The notes: generated by a model from the letters alone, not told the origin. Shown: positions 26,024-35,711, counted from the first letter of the stretch. The stretch is DNA of 64,000 bases from Shewanella denitrificans OS217 (GCF_000013765.1 NC_007954.1:2108001-2172000); one strand, 5' to 3'. Translations and numbers: made by a program.

Positions 26024-26379
26024 CAGTAGACCATTATCTCATCGGCATGATTAATTAAGGCTTTTATGTCATCAAAGCTGGCAGCAGTGGCATGGATGGC
26101 CAGTTGCTCATTGCGTAAACCTAGGGCCTTGAGCGATGCTTGGCACACTAACACGGTGTCTATGTCATACAAGCTCAGGGCTTTTAACGCGGCAATATAG
26201 TCTTTGCTACCGCTAAGTTCAGGATTTTGAGATGGCAAAAGGTGCAGCACCGCCTCCATGGTGAAGACTAGGCTCACTTCTTGCTCAAAGCTTGCGCTTA
26301 GCAAGGCAAAATCTAATCCCTCTCGGGCGCTACTCGTGCCTATGGGGCTTTTTCTAAATATGATGGTGATGCGTTTCAT
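26023..26379 (-). CDS. tusC: Sulfur-relay protein TusC (DsrF family)
   Basis: 118 residues. RKSPIGTSSAREGLDFALLSASF is the DsrE/F-family N-terminal fold, followed by YDIDTVLVCQASLKALGL. Structural subunit of TusBCD. Separated from tusD by 59 nt. Confidence 0.9.
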   Translation of the reverse strand: MKRITIIFRKSPIGTSSAREGLDFALLSASFEQEVSLVFTMEAVLHLLPSQNPELSGSKDYIAALKALSLYDIDTVLVCQASLKALGLRNEQLAIHATAASFDDIKALINHADEIMVY

Positions 26380-26438
26380 GGCTTATCCGTGATGATTAAA
26401 CTAAAGGCACTTGATGCAAAAGCTAAAGCCGCATAAGG

Positions 26439-26828
26439 CTAAAAACACACCAGACGTTCGGCTTGCTCTATGCCCGCCACCAGCTCGCCCAGACCGCCCA
26501 TGGTAAAGCTCGTTGCTGCGTTCCATTGGGGCTTAGCATTATCTAACGCATCTTGGGGCGATAAAATCCCACGGCGCCAAGCGGCTGAGACGCAATTAGT
26601 CAGTGTTATCTGATGCGCTTCACTCAAAGCTTGCCAGGCGGTATGAATATCGAATTCATCCGATGCCGGCGTGAGCAATGCATTGCTGTTGTAAACGCCA
26701 TCTTGATAGAAAAACACACCTACTATGGTATGGCCTTGAGCTAGGGCGCTTTGGCAAAATTTTAGGGCGCGAAAACTGCCTGTGCTGCCATAGGCGCCGC
26801 CATTGACTTGGATAAGGAACTGACTCAT
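26439..26828 (-). CDS. tusD: Sulfur-relay protein TusD (DsrE family)
   Basis: 129 residues from the ATG at 26828, which has AAGG upstream; the frame is open a little further, but the extra residues are not family-like. The catalytic Cys79 in TNCVSAAWRRG corresponds to the persulfide-carrying Cys78 of E. coli TusD. First gene of tusDCBE, behind a terminator that separates it from yccA. Confidence 0.92.
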   Translation of the reverse strand: MSQFLIQVNGGAYGSTGSFRALKFCQSALAQGHTIVGVFFYQDGVYNSNALLTPASDEFDIHTAWQALSEAHQITLTNCVSAAWRRGILSPQDALDNAKPQWNAATSFTMGGLGELVAGIEQAERLVCF

Positions 26829-26856
26829 AACCTTGTGTCTCTCAAAAAATGCCATA

Positions 26857-26882
26857 AAAAATGGCCCAAGTGGGCCATTTTA
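26857..26882 (-). terminator. Terminator between yccA and tusD
   Basis: ATGGCCC (26861-26867) pairs with GGGCCAT (26872-26878), extended by A/T pairs, and a T tract on the minus strand. It ends the yccA message. Confidence 0.85.
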
Positions 26883-26905
26883 ACCTAAATTTTCCCTATT
26901 TGGGA

Positions 26906-27565
26906 TCAATCATCGCTGCCCATACCTAGAAGGTGCAGTAGGCTGATAAATAGGTTTAAGAAATTTAAATACAAAGAAATGGTTGCACGAACATAGTTGG
27001 TTTCGCCGCCATTCACGATACGGCTGGTATCGTACAGGATAAAGCCTGTCATCAATAAGGCGACACCGGCGTTCAGTGCCATGAACATCACACTACTACC
27101 GACAAAAATATTGATAACGGCAGCCGCTATTACCACGATTAAGCCTGCAAATAAGAAACCACTCATAAAGGAGAAGTCTTTCTTGGTGGTAAGGGCATAG
27201 GCCGATAAGGCAACGAAAATAACCGAGGTAAGACCCAGCGCTTGCATGATAAGTGAAGAGCCGTTAGCCATACCAGCGTAGTGATTCAAAATATAACCCA
27301 GTGACGCCCCTTCAATACCGGTAAAGGCGAACACCCAGAATATCCCTGCGGCAGAATCTGCTTTACGTAACGTCACAAACAGCAGCACTAAACCACCTAT
27401 GGATAAGCCAATCGACATCATAGGGCCGATGTCGAGCATCATGGCAAACCCTGCACACAAGGCTGAAAATGCCAATGTCATCGACAGTAACATATAGGTA
27501 TTCTTTAGCATTTTATTGACTTCAACCGTCGTTAAACTGCCATTAATTGTGGATTGTTGACTCAT
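26906..27565 (-). CDS. yccA: Bax inhibitor-1 family inner membrane protein YccA
   Basis: 219 residues with about seven hydrophobic spans, the BI-1/YccA topology. In E. coli YccA is a substrate and modulator of the FtsH protease. MLKNTYMLLSMTLAFSALCAGFA opens the membrane part, and the C terminus has the LYLNFLNLFISLLHLLG family signature. In E. coli yccA is also next to tusE (yccK), so the neighbourhood is conserved. Confidence 0.92.
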   Translation of the reverse strand: MSQQSTINGSLTTVEVNKMLKNTYMLLSMTLAFSALCAGFAMMLDIGPMMSIGLSIGGLVLLFVTLRKADSAAGIFWVFAFTGIEGASLGYILNHYAGMANGSSLIMQALGLTSVIFVALSAYALTTKKDFSFMSGFLFAGLIVVIAAAVINIFVGSSVMFMALNAGVALLMTGFILYDTSRIVNGGETNYVRATISLYLNFLNLFISLLHLLGMGSDD

Positions 27566-27716
27566 TGAAGGTCTCCTTGAAATATCTCGTTCATCTTAAC
27601 GCTCACCTTAGCCGATAAAATGGGGGTTAAAAGTTATCTAAGCTGATGAAGTAAAAGGTAACATACTCAGACAAAAAAGTATCCTTTACTGGTATTTTTG
27701 CCGATCAAATCTTGTG

Positions 27717-28619
27717 CTAGGTTAACCATTGCTTGTGCAATTGTTCGCTGTCACCTAAATAATCTAAGATCCATGCCATGGCCGGACTCATTTGTGATTG
27801 ATCCCAGGCTAGGCTGCATTGGGTATCTTTCTTAGGCTCGGCCAAGGTTTTTTCTAATAAGGCCCCAGACATAACGAACACGCTGGCTAAGTGGGCGGGC
27901 ATATAGCCTATGCCTAGGCCTTCTCGAAAGCAGTTCAGCGCTCTTATCCAGTCAGGGACCACCAAGCGGCGTTGATTCTTCAGCAACCAATTGGCGCGAG
28001 GCGGTATATCTATGGCGGTGTCTTCTAAGCAAATGGCGGGGAAAGGCATGAGATCTTCCGCCGTTAACGGATGTTCAATTTCAGCCAAAGGATGATTTTT
28101 ACTGACTAAGAACACCCATTCAATGGTACCCATATCGCGAATTTTGAAACTGCCGCCAACCGGTAAGGTGGCGCTAGCCCCTATGGCTAATTGACTGCGG
28201 CCACTAGATAAGGTTTCCCACACACCGTTATACACTTCTAAACGTATGATAAGCTCGATATCGCTAAACTGACGGTAAAAATCGGCGATAAGCACGCTTA
28301 TTCTATCGGCGCGAACCATATTATCGATGGCAATCGAAATGGATGGCCGCCAGCCATTGGCCACTTTTTGGGTATCACGCTTAATGGCAGTGAGTTGATT
28401 GATGATCTCGCGGCTTTGATTAACAAAATGTTGTCCCGCGGGTGTGAGGCTGACACTTCTATGATGACGTTCGAACAAGATAACCCCTAAGTCATCTTCA
28501 ATTTGTTTGACGGCATAACTCACCGCCGAAGGCACCTTGTTCAATTTATTGGCCGCAGCGGTAAAGCTACCCACACGGGCCACAATATCGATCATTTCTA
28601 AGGCTTGTTCTGAAAGCAT
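27717..28619 (-). CDS. punR: LysR-type regulator, PunR (YdhB)-like
   Basis: 300 residues with a LysR winged-helix (ARVGSFTAAANKLNKVPSAVSYAVKQIEDDLG) and a periplasmic-binding-like effector domain. Whole-length similarity to E. coli PunR/YdhB is evident in ISIAIDNMVRADR, EVYNGVWETLSSGRSQLAIGA, and MSPAMAWILDYLGDSEQL. E. coli PunR activates the purine nucleoside transporter gene punC. No transporter adjoins it here, so the target must lie elsewhere or differ. Confidence 0.82.
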   Translation of the reverse strand: MLSEQALEMIDIVARVGSFTAAANKLNKVPSAVSYAVKQIEDDLGVILFERHHRSVSLTPAGQHFVNQSREIINQLTAIKRDTQKVANGWRPSISIAIDNMVRADRISVLIADFYRQFSDIELIIRLEVYNGVWETLSSGRSQLAIGASATLPVGGSFKIRDMGTIEWVFLVSKNHPLAEIEHPLTAEDLMPFPAICLEDTAIDIPPRANWLLKNQRRLVVPDWIRALNCFREGLGIGYMPAHLASVFVMSGALLEKTLAEPKKDTQCSLAWDQSQMSPAMAWILDYLGDSEQLHKQWLT

Positions 28620-28928
28620 TGGCTATCCCTTGCTATGAAAACGGGCAACTCATTAAAATCACAGCTGATAATACCAGACACTAAGGGAATTGATAGTAGA
28701 AGATCCACGTGGATGTTATAAGACGAACACTCAGTTTTGGCTACCTCATTGGCAGTGTCCAAAGGTTCAAAATAACCATTTTTTATCTGCACATTGGGCC
28801 GTTTCTGTATTAATAAGTCAAAATTCACTCATAATGCCTTGATATTGAGCAATTAAACTTAAGTCGGCAGAAAAAATACATTTCAGACTTTACACTCAGG
28901 TCAGCTAATTATATTATCTCGCTCGTTC

Positions 28929-29019
28929 GGAGGGATGGCAGAGTGGTCGAATGCACCGGTCTTGAAAACCGGCAAGGGTTTATAGCCCTTCTAGGGTTCA
29001 AATCCCTATCCCTCCGCCA
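28929..29019 (+). tRNA. tRNA-Ser (anticodon TGA)
   Basis: 91 nt with long variable arm and encoded CCA. Acceptor GGAGGGA/TCCCTCC, anticodon TGA at 28963-28965, T loop TTCAAAT. Confidence 0.97.
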
Positions 29020-29027
29020 CATTCAAC

Positions 29028-29060
29028 AAAAAAGCCCGCTATTTATAGCGGGCTTTTTTG
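29028..29060 (+). terminator. Terminator after tRNA-Ser
   Basis: AGCCCGCTAT and ATAGCGGGCT arms around TT, flanked by A and T runs. Confidence 0.92.
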
Positions 29061-29386
29061 TTTTTGGCGAAAGAAGGGGATTTGACCCCAAGGGTTCCTT
29101 TTTATTAGAGAAAGCTATCCCTCCTAAAGATAAAATCAAAAGCAACAAACTTAGCATATGTTAAAGCTTTTTTGCGTGTGGCCCTGCTAGATGAAGAGAG
29201 TAGAGCAGGGATTTGAACCTTGGATTCCTCTGGTAGTGTTCAAATTGCTGTGTCATTTCTTTAGAATAAACCAAAAAGAGATGATTTATGACTGCACCTA
29301 CATTTGTTTATCAACCAACTTATTAACCGCTAATACAGCCCCGCTTCTTATTACTGTATTAGCGTATTTTTACTGCTAAGGCGATG
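29061..29386. other. 326-bp non-coding stretch with tRNA-like fragments
   Basis: No gene seen. On the minus strand, GGTTCAAATCCCT (29207-29219) is identical over 13 bases to the T-arm of the tRNA-Ser above, and another T-loop-like GGGGTCAAATCCCC lies near 29080. They may be traces of integration events or chance. Confidence 0.45.
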
Positions 29387-29992
29387 TTAGCTGATGCAAT
29401 CTCTAGTGGTGGTAACGTCAAGATCGGTTAATAAGCCATTGTTAACACCGTAGATCCAGCCGTGTACCGCAACGTCTTGTCCGCGATCCCAAGCTTCTCT
29501 GACGATAGTGGTGCTGGTGACGTTAGCCACCTGTTCGATAACATTCAGTTCACAGAGGCGTCTGAAACGTTCAGCTTCATCAAGTAGACTAAGCTCTGCT
29601 TCATGCATGCGGTAGATGTCTCGCAAATGCCCAAGCCAGTTATCAATAAGCCCAAGTCTTAAGTTGTCCATGGCGGCACGCACACCACCACAACCATAAT
29701 GACCGACAACCATAATGTGTTTAACTTTGAGTACATCGACGGCGTATTGAATGACCGATAAGCAATTAAGATCAGTATGTATGACCATGTTAGCTATGTT
29801 ACGGTGCACAAACACTTCACCAGGCATAAGATCGATAATCTGGTTTGACGGCACACGGCTGTCTGAACAACCAATCCATAAGTATTCAGGGTTTTGCTGT
29901 TTGGCCAGTTTCTCGAAAAAAGTGGGATCTTCTTTATTGATCCGCTCGGCCCAGAGACGGTTATTATCAAACAGTGGCTTAAGTAATCTCAT
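29387..29992 (-). CDS. can: Beta-class carbonic anhydrase
   Basis: Interconverts CO2 and bicarbonate. 201 residues with the beta-class zinc ligands Cys42, His98 and Cys101 and the Asp44-Arg46 dyad (CSDSRVPS, HYGCGG). Length and sequence are those of E. coli Can rather than CynT. Monocistronic. Confidence 0.95.
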   Translation of the reverse strand: MRLLKPLFDNNRLWAERINKEDPTFFEKLAKQQNPEYLWIGCSDSRVPSNQIIDLMPGEVFVHRNIANMVIHTDLNCLSVIQYAVDVLKVKHIMVVGHYGCGGVRAAMDNLRLGLIDNWLGHLRDIYRMHEAELSLLDEAERFRRLCELNVIEQVANVTSTTIVREAWDRGQDVAVHGWIYGVNNGLLTDLDVTTTRDCIS

Positions 29993-30177
29993 AAAAGCTC
30001 AACAACCTTATATTTAACTTAACTTAAACAGTGGAGTTAACTGCTATTTTGGTTTGGGAGTATATCAGCATAGTTTGACCATCTGGTCTATCCATTTGAA
30101 CGGGTAAATCCCTTGGCATTTATTCAACTGATTCAATTTGATGCCTGCAAGACCTTAGCCTACTTGCAACGGGTTAA

Positions 30178-31071
30178 TCAGTGCTGCTGTAGAAATTGAC
30201 TAATGAGTTGCTTGAGTTGCTCAGCTTGCTCTAAATGAACCCAATGGCCAGCATTTGGGATCTGTGTTAGTTGGCTGCCATCTAAGGTATCTTGCATTAG
30301 ATAGGCTTCCAAAGGCGTGCGCAGTTTATTGTTATTTGACGCAAGAATAAGGCTTGGGAGGCAGAAACGTTCGACATCTTCTAAGGTATCGCGTTTGTAG
30401 ATAGCCATGGGAACAAATTTAACTAATGCTGATAATTGCACTGCATTAATCTCAGTGAGTTGTTGCGCTAGGGCCGCCATTGCCTTATCACTGATTTGGC
30501 TATCAACTGAGGCGCTTTCTATTTCATTAGTTACTGCATTAGTGACAGTATCCGTTTTAACCGCTGTTTTTTGAGCTTGTGTGTTGAAAAATAGCGTGGC
30601 AATTTGCTTGGCTAATGCCGTAGAGATACCGTTATTCAGTTGAACTTCATCTAGCATGCCTTGGTACTTCACGCAGTTTACTTCGGGTTCAAAACCGATA
30701 AAACCATTTATCATCACTAAGGCATTGATGTTTTTCGGGCTTAATAATGCCATTTCACTGGCGATGGCACAGCCGGTTCCTAAGGATATTAAGCTGCAGC
30801 TATTGATGTTGAGCGCTGTCAACATGCTCAGCAATTGGCTAGCAATATCTTTAAGATTTGCGGTATTTTCTGGCATTGTTTGGCTGTCACCATGGCCCCA
30901 TAAATCGATGGCGATGCAGCGATAATTTGCTTTTAGTGCATCGATTTGACTCTGCCATTGAACTTTATTGCCTAACAGACCATGGATAAACACTAAGGTG
31001 TTACCTTGACCTTGATCTGTGTAATGCAGCGGCTGGCCCGCGATGGTGAGTGTGTGACTGTGTGTTGTCAT
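30178..31071 (-). CDS. Alpha/beta hydrolase of unknown substrate
   Basis: 297 residues, single alpha/beta hydrolase domain. Oxyanion region LVFIHGLLGNKVQWQSQI, Asp-containing DLWGHGDSQ, and C-terminal NAGHWVHLEQAEQ with the catalytic His. The nucleophile elbow reads LISLGTG instead of G-x-S-x-G, so the first Gly is replaced by Leu. A variable insert (~170-200, TAVKTDTVTNAVTNEI) lies in the lid region. Related to MhpC/BioH-type esterases; substrate unknown. Confidence 0.82.
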   Translation of the reverse strand: MTTHSHTLTIAGQPLHYTDQGQGNTLVFIHGLLGNKVQWQSQIDALKANYRCIAIDLWGHGDSQTMPENTANLKDIASQLLSMLTALNINSCSLISLGTGCAIASEMALLSPKNINALVMINGFIGFEPEVNCVKYQGMLDEVQLNNGISTALAKQIATLFFNTQAQKTAVKTDTVTNAVTNEIESASVDSQISDKAMAALAQQLTEINAVQLSALVKFVPMAIYKRDTLEDVERFCLPSLILASNNNKLRTPLEAYLMQDTLDGSQLTQIPNAGHWVHLEQAEQLKQLISQFLQQH

Positions 31072-31091
31072 TATATTCTCGAGGTTTATGT

Positions 31092-31808
31092 TTAAATCTT
31101 ATGGATTAACCCTGGCTGCGGGGCGACAAAACGCACATGGGAATCGACTATGCTGGTAAGTCGCGCCAGTAACGCGCCTTTGGGATTAATGTCACTTTGT
31201 TCAATCAGCTGATGCAAGGCGTGGCTATCGAAATTAGCTAAATAGGTCGCAGCCACAGGGAAATAACTGATATGCCAAGGCTCAGGACTGACGCCACTTA
31301 AATTGGCTTGAAAGGGGAAATAAAACCCATATTTGGGGCCATTCTCCATCAGCCACTGATGCAGAGCATAGCAGGGGCCGCCAAGCTGATATTCGTGACT
31401 TACCAGTTGTAATTCAGCCTTAGTAATGGCTTTAGCATCAAATACATCCAAGTCTGTGCCCCAATGATGTCGTGAGGCCCCAGGCAAGGCAGACCATAAC
31501 AAGATGGCATCGATAAGTTCATCTGGGGTGAGGCTAAACGGATTAATGTCCTGCGAGTTTGCATCAAGTAGGCTGCGCTGACCATTGGCTTTTGCATTCC
31601 AAATGGCAAGTTGCCTGTCAAAGTTACGATAGGCTGAGCAAATGCACAATTCAAACCCGGCTAATAATGCCCCTTGCTTAAGATTGAGGAAGGCTTCTAG
31701 GGTGCGCCGTTCCATCAAAAAAGACTCATAGTTCACTAATTGGGTTTCGCTCAAACCATAAAGCTCTGGCTTTGCTATGACCTTGTCTGCATCGTCGTTA
31801 CTTAGCAC
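31092..31808 (-). CDS. M15-family D-alanyl-D-alanine carboxypeptidase-like protein
   Basis: 238 residues. Zinc motif SRHHWGTDLDVFD and the second-ligand segment PEPWHISYFP are those of the VanY/LdcB-like M15B peptidases, which trim peptidoglycan stem peptides. No signal peptide is seen. GTG start at 31808 overlaps the dapE stop by 7 nt, so it is coupled to dapE, whose product is needed to make the diaminopimelate of the same peptides. Confidence 0.85.
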   Translation of the reverse strand: MLSNDDADKVIAKPELYGLSETQLVNYESFLMERRTLEAFLNLKQGALLAGFELCICSAYRNFDRQLAIWNAKANGQRSLLDANSQDINPFSLTPDELIDAILLWSALPGASRHHWGTDLDVFDAKAITKAELQLVSHEYQLGGPCYALHQWLMENGPKYGFYFPFQANLSGVSPEPWHISYFPVAATYLANFDSHALHQLIEQSDINPKGALLARLTSIVDSHVRFVAPQPGLIHKI

Positions 31809-32932
31809 AAGAGTTTTTCCAAAAGCTTTTCATAGCAAAGAGCCAATTGCTCTAAATCGGCAATCTTTACACACTCATTGACCTTATGTATGGTGGCATT
31901 TACTGGACCTAACTCAATAACTTGGGCTCCGGTTGGCGCAATAAAACGCCCATCTGAGGTGCCGCCTGTGGTTTGTGGATCTGTATCATAACCTGTGACT
32001 TCACGAATGGCACTTTTAGTGGCTTCAAGTAACGGGCCATCTCCGGTTAAAAATGGCAGACCATTGAATACCCAGCTGATGTCATAATCTAGGCCGTGGG
32101 CATCTAAAATCCCAAGCACTCGCGCGATGAGCTCATCGGCTGTGACTTCGGTTGAGTAGCGGAAGTTAAACATGACCTCTAGGTTACCAGGGATCACATT
32201 CGATGCACCTGTGCCGCCATTGATATTGGCGATTTGGAAACTGGTGGGCGGGAAAAACTCATTGCCATTATCCCAGTGCATTTGCGCAAGCTCAGTCAGT
32301 GCTGGGGCAGCCTTATGAATAGGGTTGTCAGCAAGATGAGGGTAGGCCACGTGACCTTGCACGCCATTGACGGTTAAATTCCCCGTTAAGCTACCACGGC
32401 GGCCATTTTTTACGACATCGCCGAGTTTATAGGTGGATGATGGTTCACCAACGAGTGCCCAAGTAATTTTCTCATTGCGGGCTTCTAAGGTGTCTATCAC
32501 TCGAGTGGTGCCATTGATGAAAGGGCCTTCTTCATCGCTGGTGATTAAATAAGCAATCGAGCCGTTATGATGCGGATGTTTAGCAACAAAACGTTCAGTT
32601 GCCACCAACATGGCGGCAAGTGAACCTTTCATGTCAGCAGCGCCGCGGCCGTGTAAATAACCATCTATGATGGTCGGCTCAAAAGGAGGAGTGTGCCAGC
32701 GGGCAAGATCCCCTATAGGCACAACGTCTGTGTGGCCAGCAAAACAAAAAACCGGTGCCTGTGTGCCGCGTCGCGCCCATAGGTTAGTGGTATCCTCAAA
32801 CACCATGGGCTCTAAGGTAAAACCCGCCGCGGATAAGTGTTTACCCATCAAGGTTTGACAACCTTCGTCTAAAGGCGTTACAGACGGGCGGGCGATAAGC
32901 GCCATGGCAAGTTGGGTTACGTCAGTGCTCAT
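31802..32932 (-). CDS. dapE: Succinyl-diaminopimelate desuccinylase DapE
   Basis: Removes succinate from N-succinyl-LL-DAP in lysine/peptidoglycan synthesis; binuclear zinc M20 enzyme. 376 residues from the ATG at 32932. Metal-binding FAGHTDVVP, HGRGAADMKGS, TSDEEGP, and the C-terminal ATIHKVNECV. Its start overlaps the ArsC-like gene by 4 nt, an arrangement also present in E. coli (yffB-dapE). Confidence 0.95.
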   Translation of the reverse strand: MSTDVTQLAMALIARPSVTPLDEGCQTLMGKHLSAAGFTLEPMVFEDTTNLWARRGTQAPVFCFAGHTDVVPIGDLARWHTPPFEPTIIDGYLHGRGAADMKGSLAAMLVATERFVAKHPHHNGSIAYLITSDEEGPFINGTTRVIDTLEARNEKITWALVGEPSSTYKLGDVVKNGRRGSLTGNLTVNGVQGHVAYPHLADNPIHKAAPALTELAQMHWDNGNEFFPPTSFQIANINGGTGASNVIPGNLEVMFNFRYSTEVTADELIARVLGILDAHGLDYDISWVFNGLPFLTGDGPLLEATKSAIREVTGYDTDPQTTGGTSDGRFIAPTGAQVIELGPVNATIHKVNECVKIADLEQLALCYEKLLEKLLC

Positions 32933-33279
32933 TTGGCAAACCACGCTTGATAGTCTGTTAACTTGAATCCCAATAACACTTTGTCGTCTTTGACGAGCAC
33001 AGGGCGCTTGATAAGTGTGGGCATTTCAAGCATAAGTTGCATTGCGCTTGCCTGATTTAATTCATTTTTCTGTTGTTCCGTTAATGCACGGAAACTGGTG
33101 CTGCGCTTATTTAATACCGTTTCCCAGCCAAGTGACTCCACCCAGTGTTGCAGTTGTTCTTGGCTTAAGCCATCGTCTCTAAAATCATGAAACTGCGCCT
33201 TGATATTCTCAGCCTCTAACCATTTACGTGCTTTTCTCACTGTGTCGCAATTTTTTATACCAAAGAGTGTCACTGACAT
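32929..33279 (-). CDS. ArsC/Spx-family protein (YffB-like)
   Basis: 116 residues with a glutaredoxin-like fold: LFGIKNCDTVRKARKWLEAE has the single Cys of the ArsC family rather than CxxC, and LIKRPVL near the C terminus is the cis-Pro region. A role in arsenate reduction is not implied; the YffB group is of unclear function. Translationally coupled with dapE. Confidence 0.88.
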   Translation of the reverse strand: MSVTLFGIKNCDTVRKARKWLEAENIKAQFHDFRDDGLSQEQLQHWVESLGWETVLNKRSTSFRALTEQQKNELNQASAMQLMLEMPTLIKRPVLVKDDKVLLGFKLTDYQAWFAK

Positions 33280-33335
33280 TGAGTGTACCTTTCCTCATTA
33301 ACGCTGAACTGTATTAAATGTTATATTTTAATAAC

Positions 33336-33845
33336 TTAAAGTTGAACGGTAAAGATGATGTCTTTACCGGCGACCACACTGCCTTGCTCTTTATCTAAAT
33401 ATTTGATGTCTTCCATATTGGCAAGTACCACTGGGGTGAGCAGGCTATCGACTTCACTTCGAATGCTTTCTATATCAAAGCCGAGTATAGGCTGACCCAT
33501 TTTAACCTCTTGTCCTTCGGCGGCAAGGCGAGTAAAGCCTTTACCTCTAAGTTCCACTGTGCCAACCCCTAAGTGAACAAATAGCTCTAACCCTAGTGGT
33601 GATTCAATACTAAACGCATGATTAGTTTCGAAAATTTTTCCTATTCGGCCATCAATCGGTGCAAGAAGAAACTCACCTTTTGGCATAATGGCTATGCCAT
33701 CGCCGACAATTTTTTCGGCGAATACCACATCGGGTACTTTTTCTATGGCGACAATATCCCCCGATACCGGGGCGTAAACGGGAATGCCGCCTGTCACTTG
33801 GGGTTGCCCTGAAATAAGTCGTCGAATTCGGCTAAAAAAACTCAT
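33336..33845 (-). CDS. crr: PTS glucose-specific component IIA (Crr)
   Basis: Phosphocarrier of the sugar PTS and, in enterics, regulator of adenylate cyclase and inducer exclusion. 169 residues from the ATG at 33845. Phospho-acceptor His91 in ELFVHLG and stabilising His76. Last gene of ptsH-ptsI-crr, 56 nt after ptsI. Confidence 0.95.
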   Translation of the reverse strand: MSFFSRIRRLISGQPQVTGGIPVYAPVSGDIVAIEKVPDVVFAEKIVGDGIAIMPKGEFLLAPIDGRIGKIFETNHAFSIESPLGLELFVHLGVGTVELRGKGFTRLAAEGQEVKMGQPILGFDIESIRSEVDSLLTPVVLANMEDIKYLDKEQGSVVAGKDIIFTVQL

Positions 33846-33901
33846 GATACCAGCCTCTTTATTGTTATTAATGGAATGCAATATTGTGTTTTTTAAAAGT
33901 G

Positions 33902-35638
33902 TTATTGATTGTAATCAGAAACACACTGAGCTAGGTCTAGCATCCTACTTTTGGACAGCGCGTCTTTACCATGAGCATAAAAGCCGCTATCACCGCCAAA
34001 CTCACCTAAACACAGTGCGGCTTTCACTTCTAAAATCTGTCCCGGCGTAACACTGAGTTCATTAATACCAAGGCCCACGAGCAGCGGGGTTAATTTAGGG
34101 TCGCTTGCCAGCTCGCCACACAGGCTTATGGGCTTATTTTGTGCCTTGCAACATTCAACTGTCATGGCGATAAGCTTAAGCACAGGCGGTGACAGGGGGG
34201 AAAAGTTTTTGGTTAACGCTGAGTTAGTTCTGTCTACTGCTTGAGTATACTGGCTTAGATCGTTACTGCCTATGCTGACAAAGTCCAATAAGGGCAATAA
34301 ACTGGGTAAATTTAATACTGCAGCCGGTGTTTCTATGACTATGCCAAGGCTGAGTTCACCAAATCCTTTTTCTTGCTCGATTAATTGCGCTTTACATAGC
34401 TCAATTTGGCCGATCAGCAGTTCCAGTTCTTCTAGCTGATTCAGCATGGGGAACATGAGCCTAATAGGACCATGATTAGCCGCCCTGAGCACAGCGCGCA
34501 ATTGCGGCTGTAATAAACTGGGTTGAGCCAAACTGTAACGAATGCCCCTTAAACCTAAAGCAGGATTATCTTCTTTGGCTTGATTAAGACAGGGCAGCGC
34601 TTTATCGGCACCTATATCGAAGGTGCGTATCGTCAGTACTTGGCCGTCTAAACTGTGCAGTGCATCGCAATAGAGTTGATACTGTTGTTGCTCTGTTGGC
34701 ACTTGCTTGGCATGAATAAGTAAAAACTCGGTGCGAAACAAGCCAACACCTTGGGCACCGGTATCGGTTAGCCTGAGCACGTCGTTTAAATCCCCCACAT
34801 TGGCCCTGATGGAAACCTGGTGACCGTCACGAGTTTCACTGGGGCGGCACTTGTATTGGGCTAACGCTTGGCGTCTTTGCTGCTCTGCCTGATACTTTTG
34901 CTGCAATTTTGTTTGCAGATCTGGCGAGGGATCATTAAATAGTTCGCCAGCTATTGCATCTAATATTAATTTATCGCCATTTTTTATGCCAAGGTTTGAG
35001 CCTGAGTGAGGGCCATCTTGCCATTGACAGTTCACTAGTGTCGGAATATCCGCAGCCCTTGCAAGAATCGCGGTGTGGCTTGTAACGCTGCCAGTTTGCA
35101 ACACTAATCCCTTGATAAATTGAAGCGGCAGCTGGCCAAATTCAGCGGGGGTTAAGTCTTGAGCCAAAATGATACAGTCTTGGGTGATTGCTGAAAGATC
35201 CAGGGCCAGATCACCATTAAGGGCGTTGATAAGGCGTTGTCCAAGGCTTCGAATATCCAAACTACGATTGGCTAAATAAGGATCGTCAAGCTGAGCTAAT
35301 TCATCGGCTTGCTGGGTAAATATTCTATCAACGGCCACTTGAGCACTAAAGCGAAATTTATCAATGTGCTCATTAAGTGCATGATGCAACTCAGGATCTT
35401 CGAGTAAGAGTATGTCGGCATCGATTAACTCGAAGGTGTCTTGCTCTGGAGCAAAATTACCTTGGCAGTGGCGCAAGTGCTGGCAAAGTTGCTTAATCGC
35501 CCCCTTGAGTTTGATTTGTTCTTTGATAATGCCTGTAGGGGATATGAGTCGAACATCTAAAGAATGCTTGTGAGCCGGTATAAGCCGTGCTTCACCGAAG
35601 GCGATACCCGATGATACTAAGGTCCCTGTAATTGGCAT
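33902..35638 (-). CDS. ptsI: PTS enzyme I (PtsI)
   Basis: PEP-protein phosphotransferase starting the PTS chain. 578 residues from the ATG at 35638, preceded by AAGGAG at 7 nt. Active-site His188 in GSVTSHTAILARA. The C-terminal PEP-binding barrel shows GLFRTEFL and the metal-binding/C-terminal SLCGELASD. 73 nt after ptsH. Confidence 0.96.
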   Translation of the reverse strand: MPITGTLVSSGIAFGEARLIPAHKHSLDVRLISPTGIIKEQIKLKGAIKQLCQHLRHCQGNFAPEQDTFELIDADILLLEDPELHHALNEHIDKFRFSAQVAVDRIFTQQADELAQLDDPYLANRSLDIRSLGQRLINALNGDLALDLSAITQDCIILAQDLTPAEFGQLPLQFIKGLVLQTGSVTSHTAILARAADIPTLVNCQWQDGPHSGSNLGIKNGDKLILDAIAGELFNDPSPDLQTKLQQKYQAEQQRRQALAQYKCRPSETRDGHQVSIRANVGDLNDVLRLTDTGAQGVGLFRTEFLLIHAKQVPTEQQQYQLYCDALHSLDGQVLTIRTFDIGADKALPCLNQAKEDNPALGLRGIRYSLAQPSLLQPQLRAVLRAANHGPIRLMFPMLNQLEELELLIGQIELCKAQLIEQEKGFGELSLGIVIETPAAVLNLPSLLPLLDFVSIGSNDLSQYTQAVDRTNSALTKNFSPLSPPVLKLIAMTVECCKAQNKPISLCGELASDPKLTPLLVGLGINELSVTPGQILEVKAALCLGEFGGDSGFYAHGKDALSKSRMLDLAQCVSDYNQ

Positions 35639-35711
35639 AGCGGCTCCTTTTCTTTTTACAGACATAAACTTAACTTTAACAGCTGCGCTTAAGTTAATGA
35701 ATACATGTGTT

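Noticed and set aside
28598..28828. 76-codon minus-strand frame upstream of the PunR-like gene
   Set aside because: Overlaps the regulator start by 22 nt, lacks a clear ribosome site and recognisable features; more likely leader DNA.
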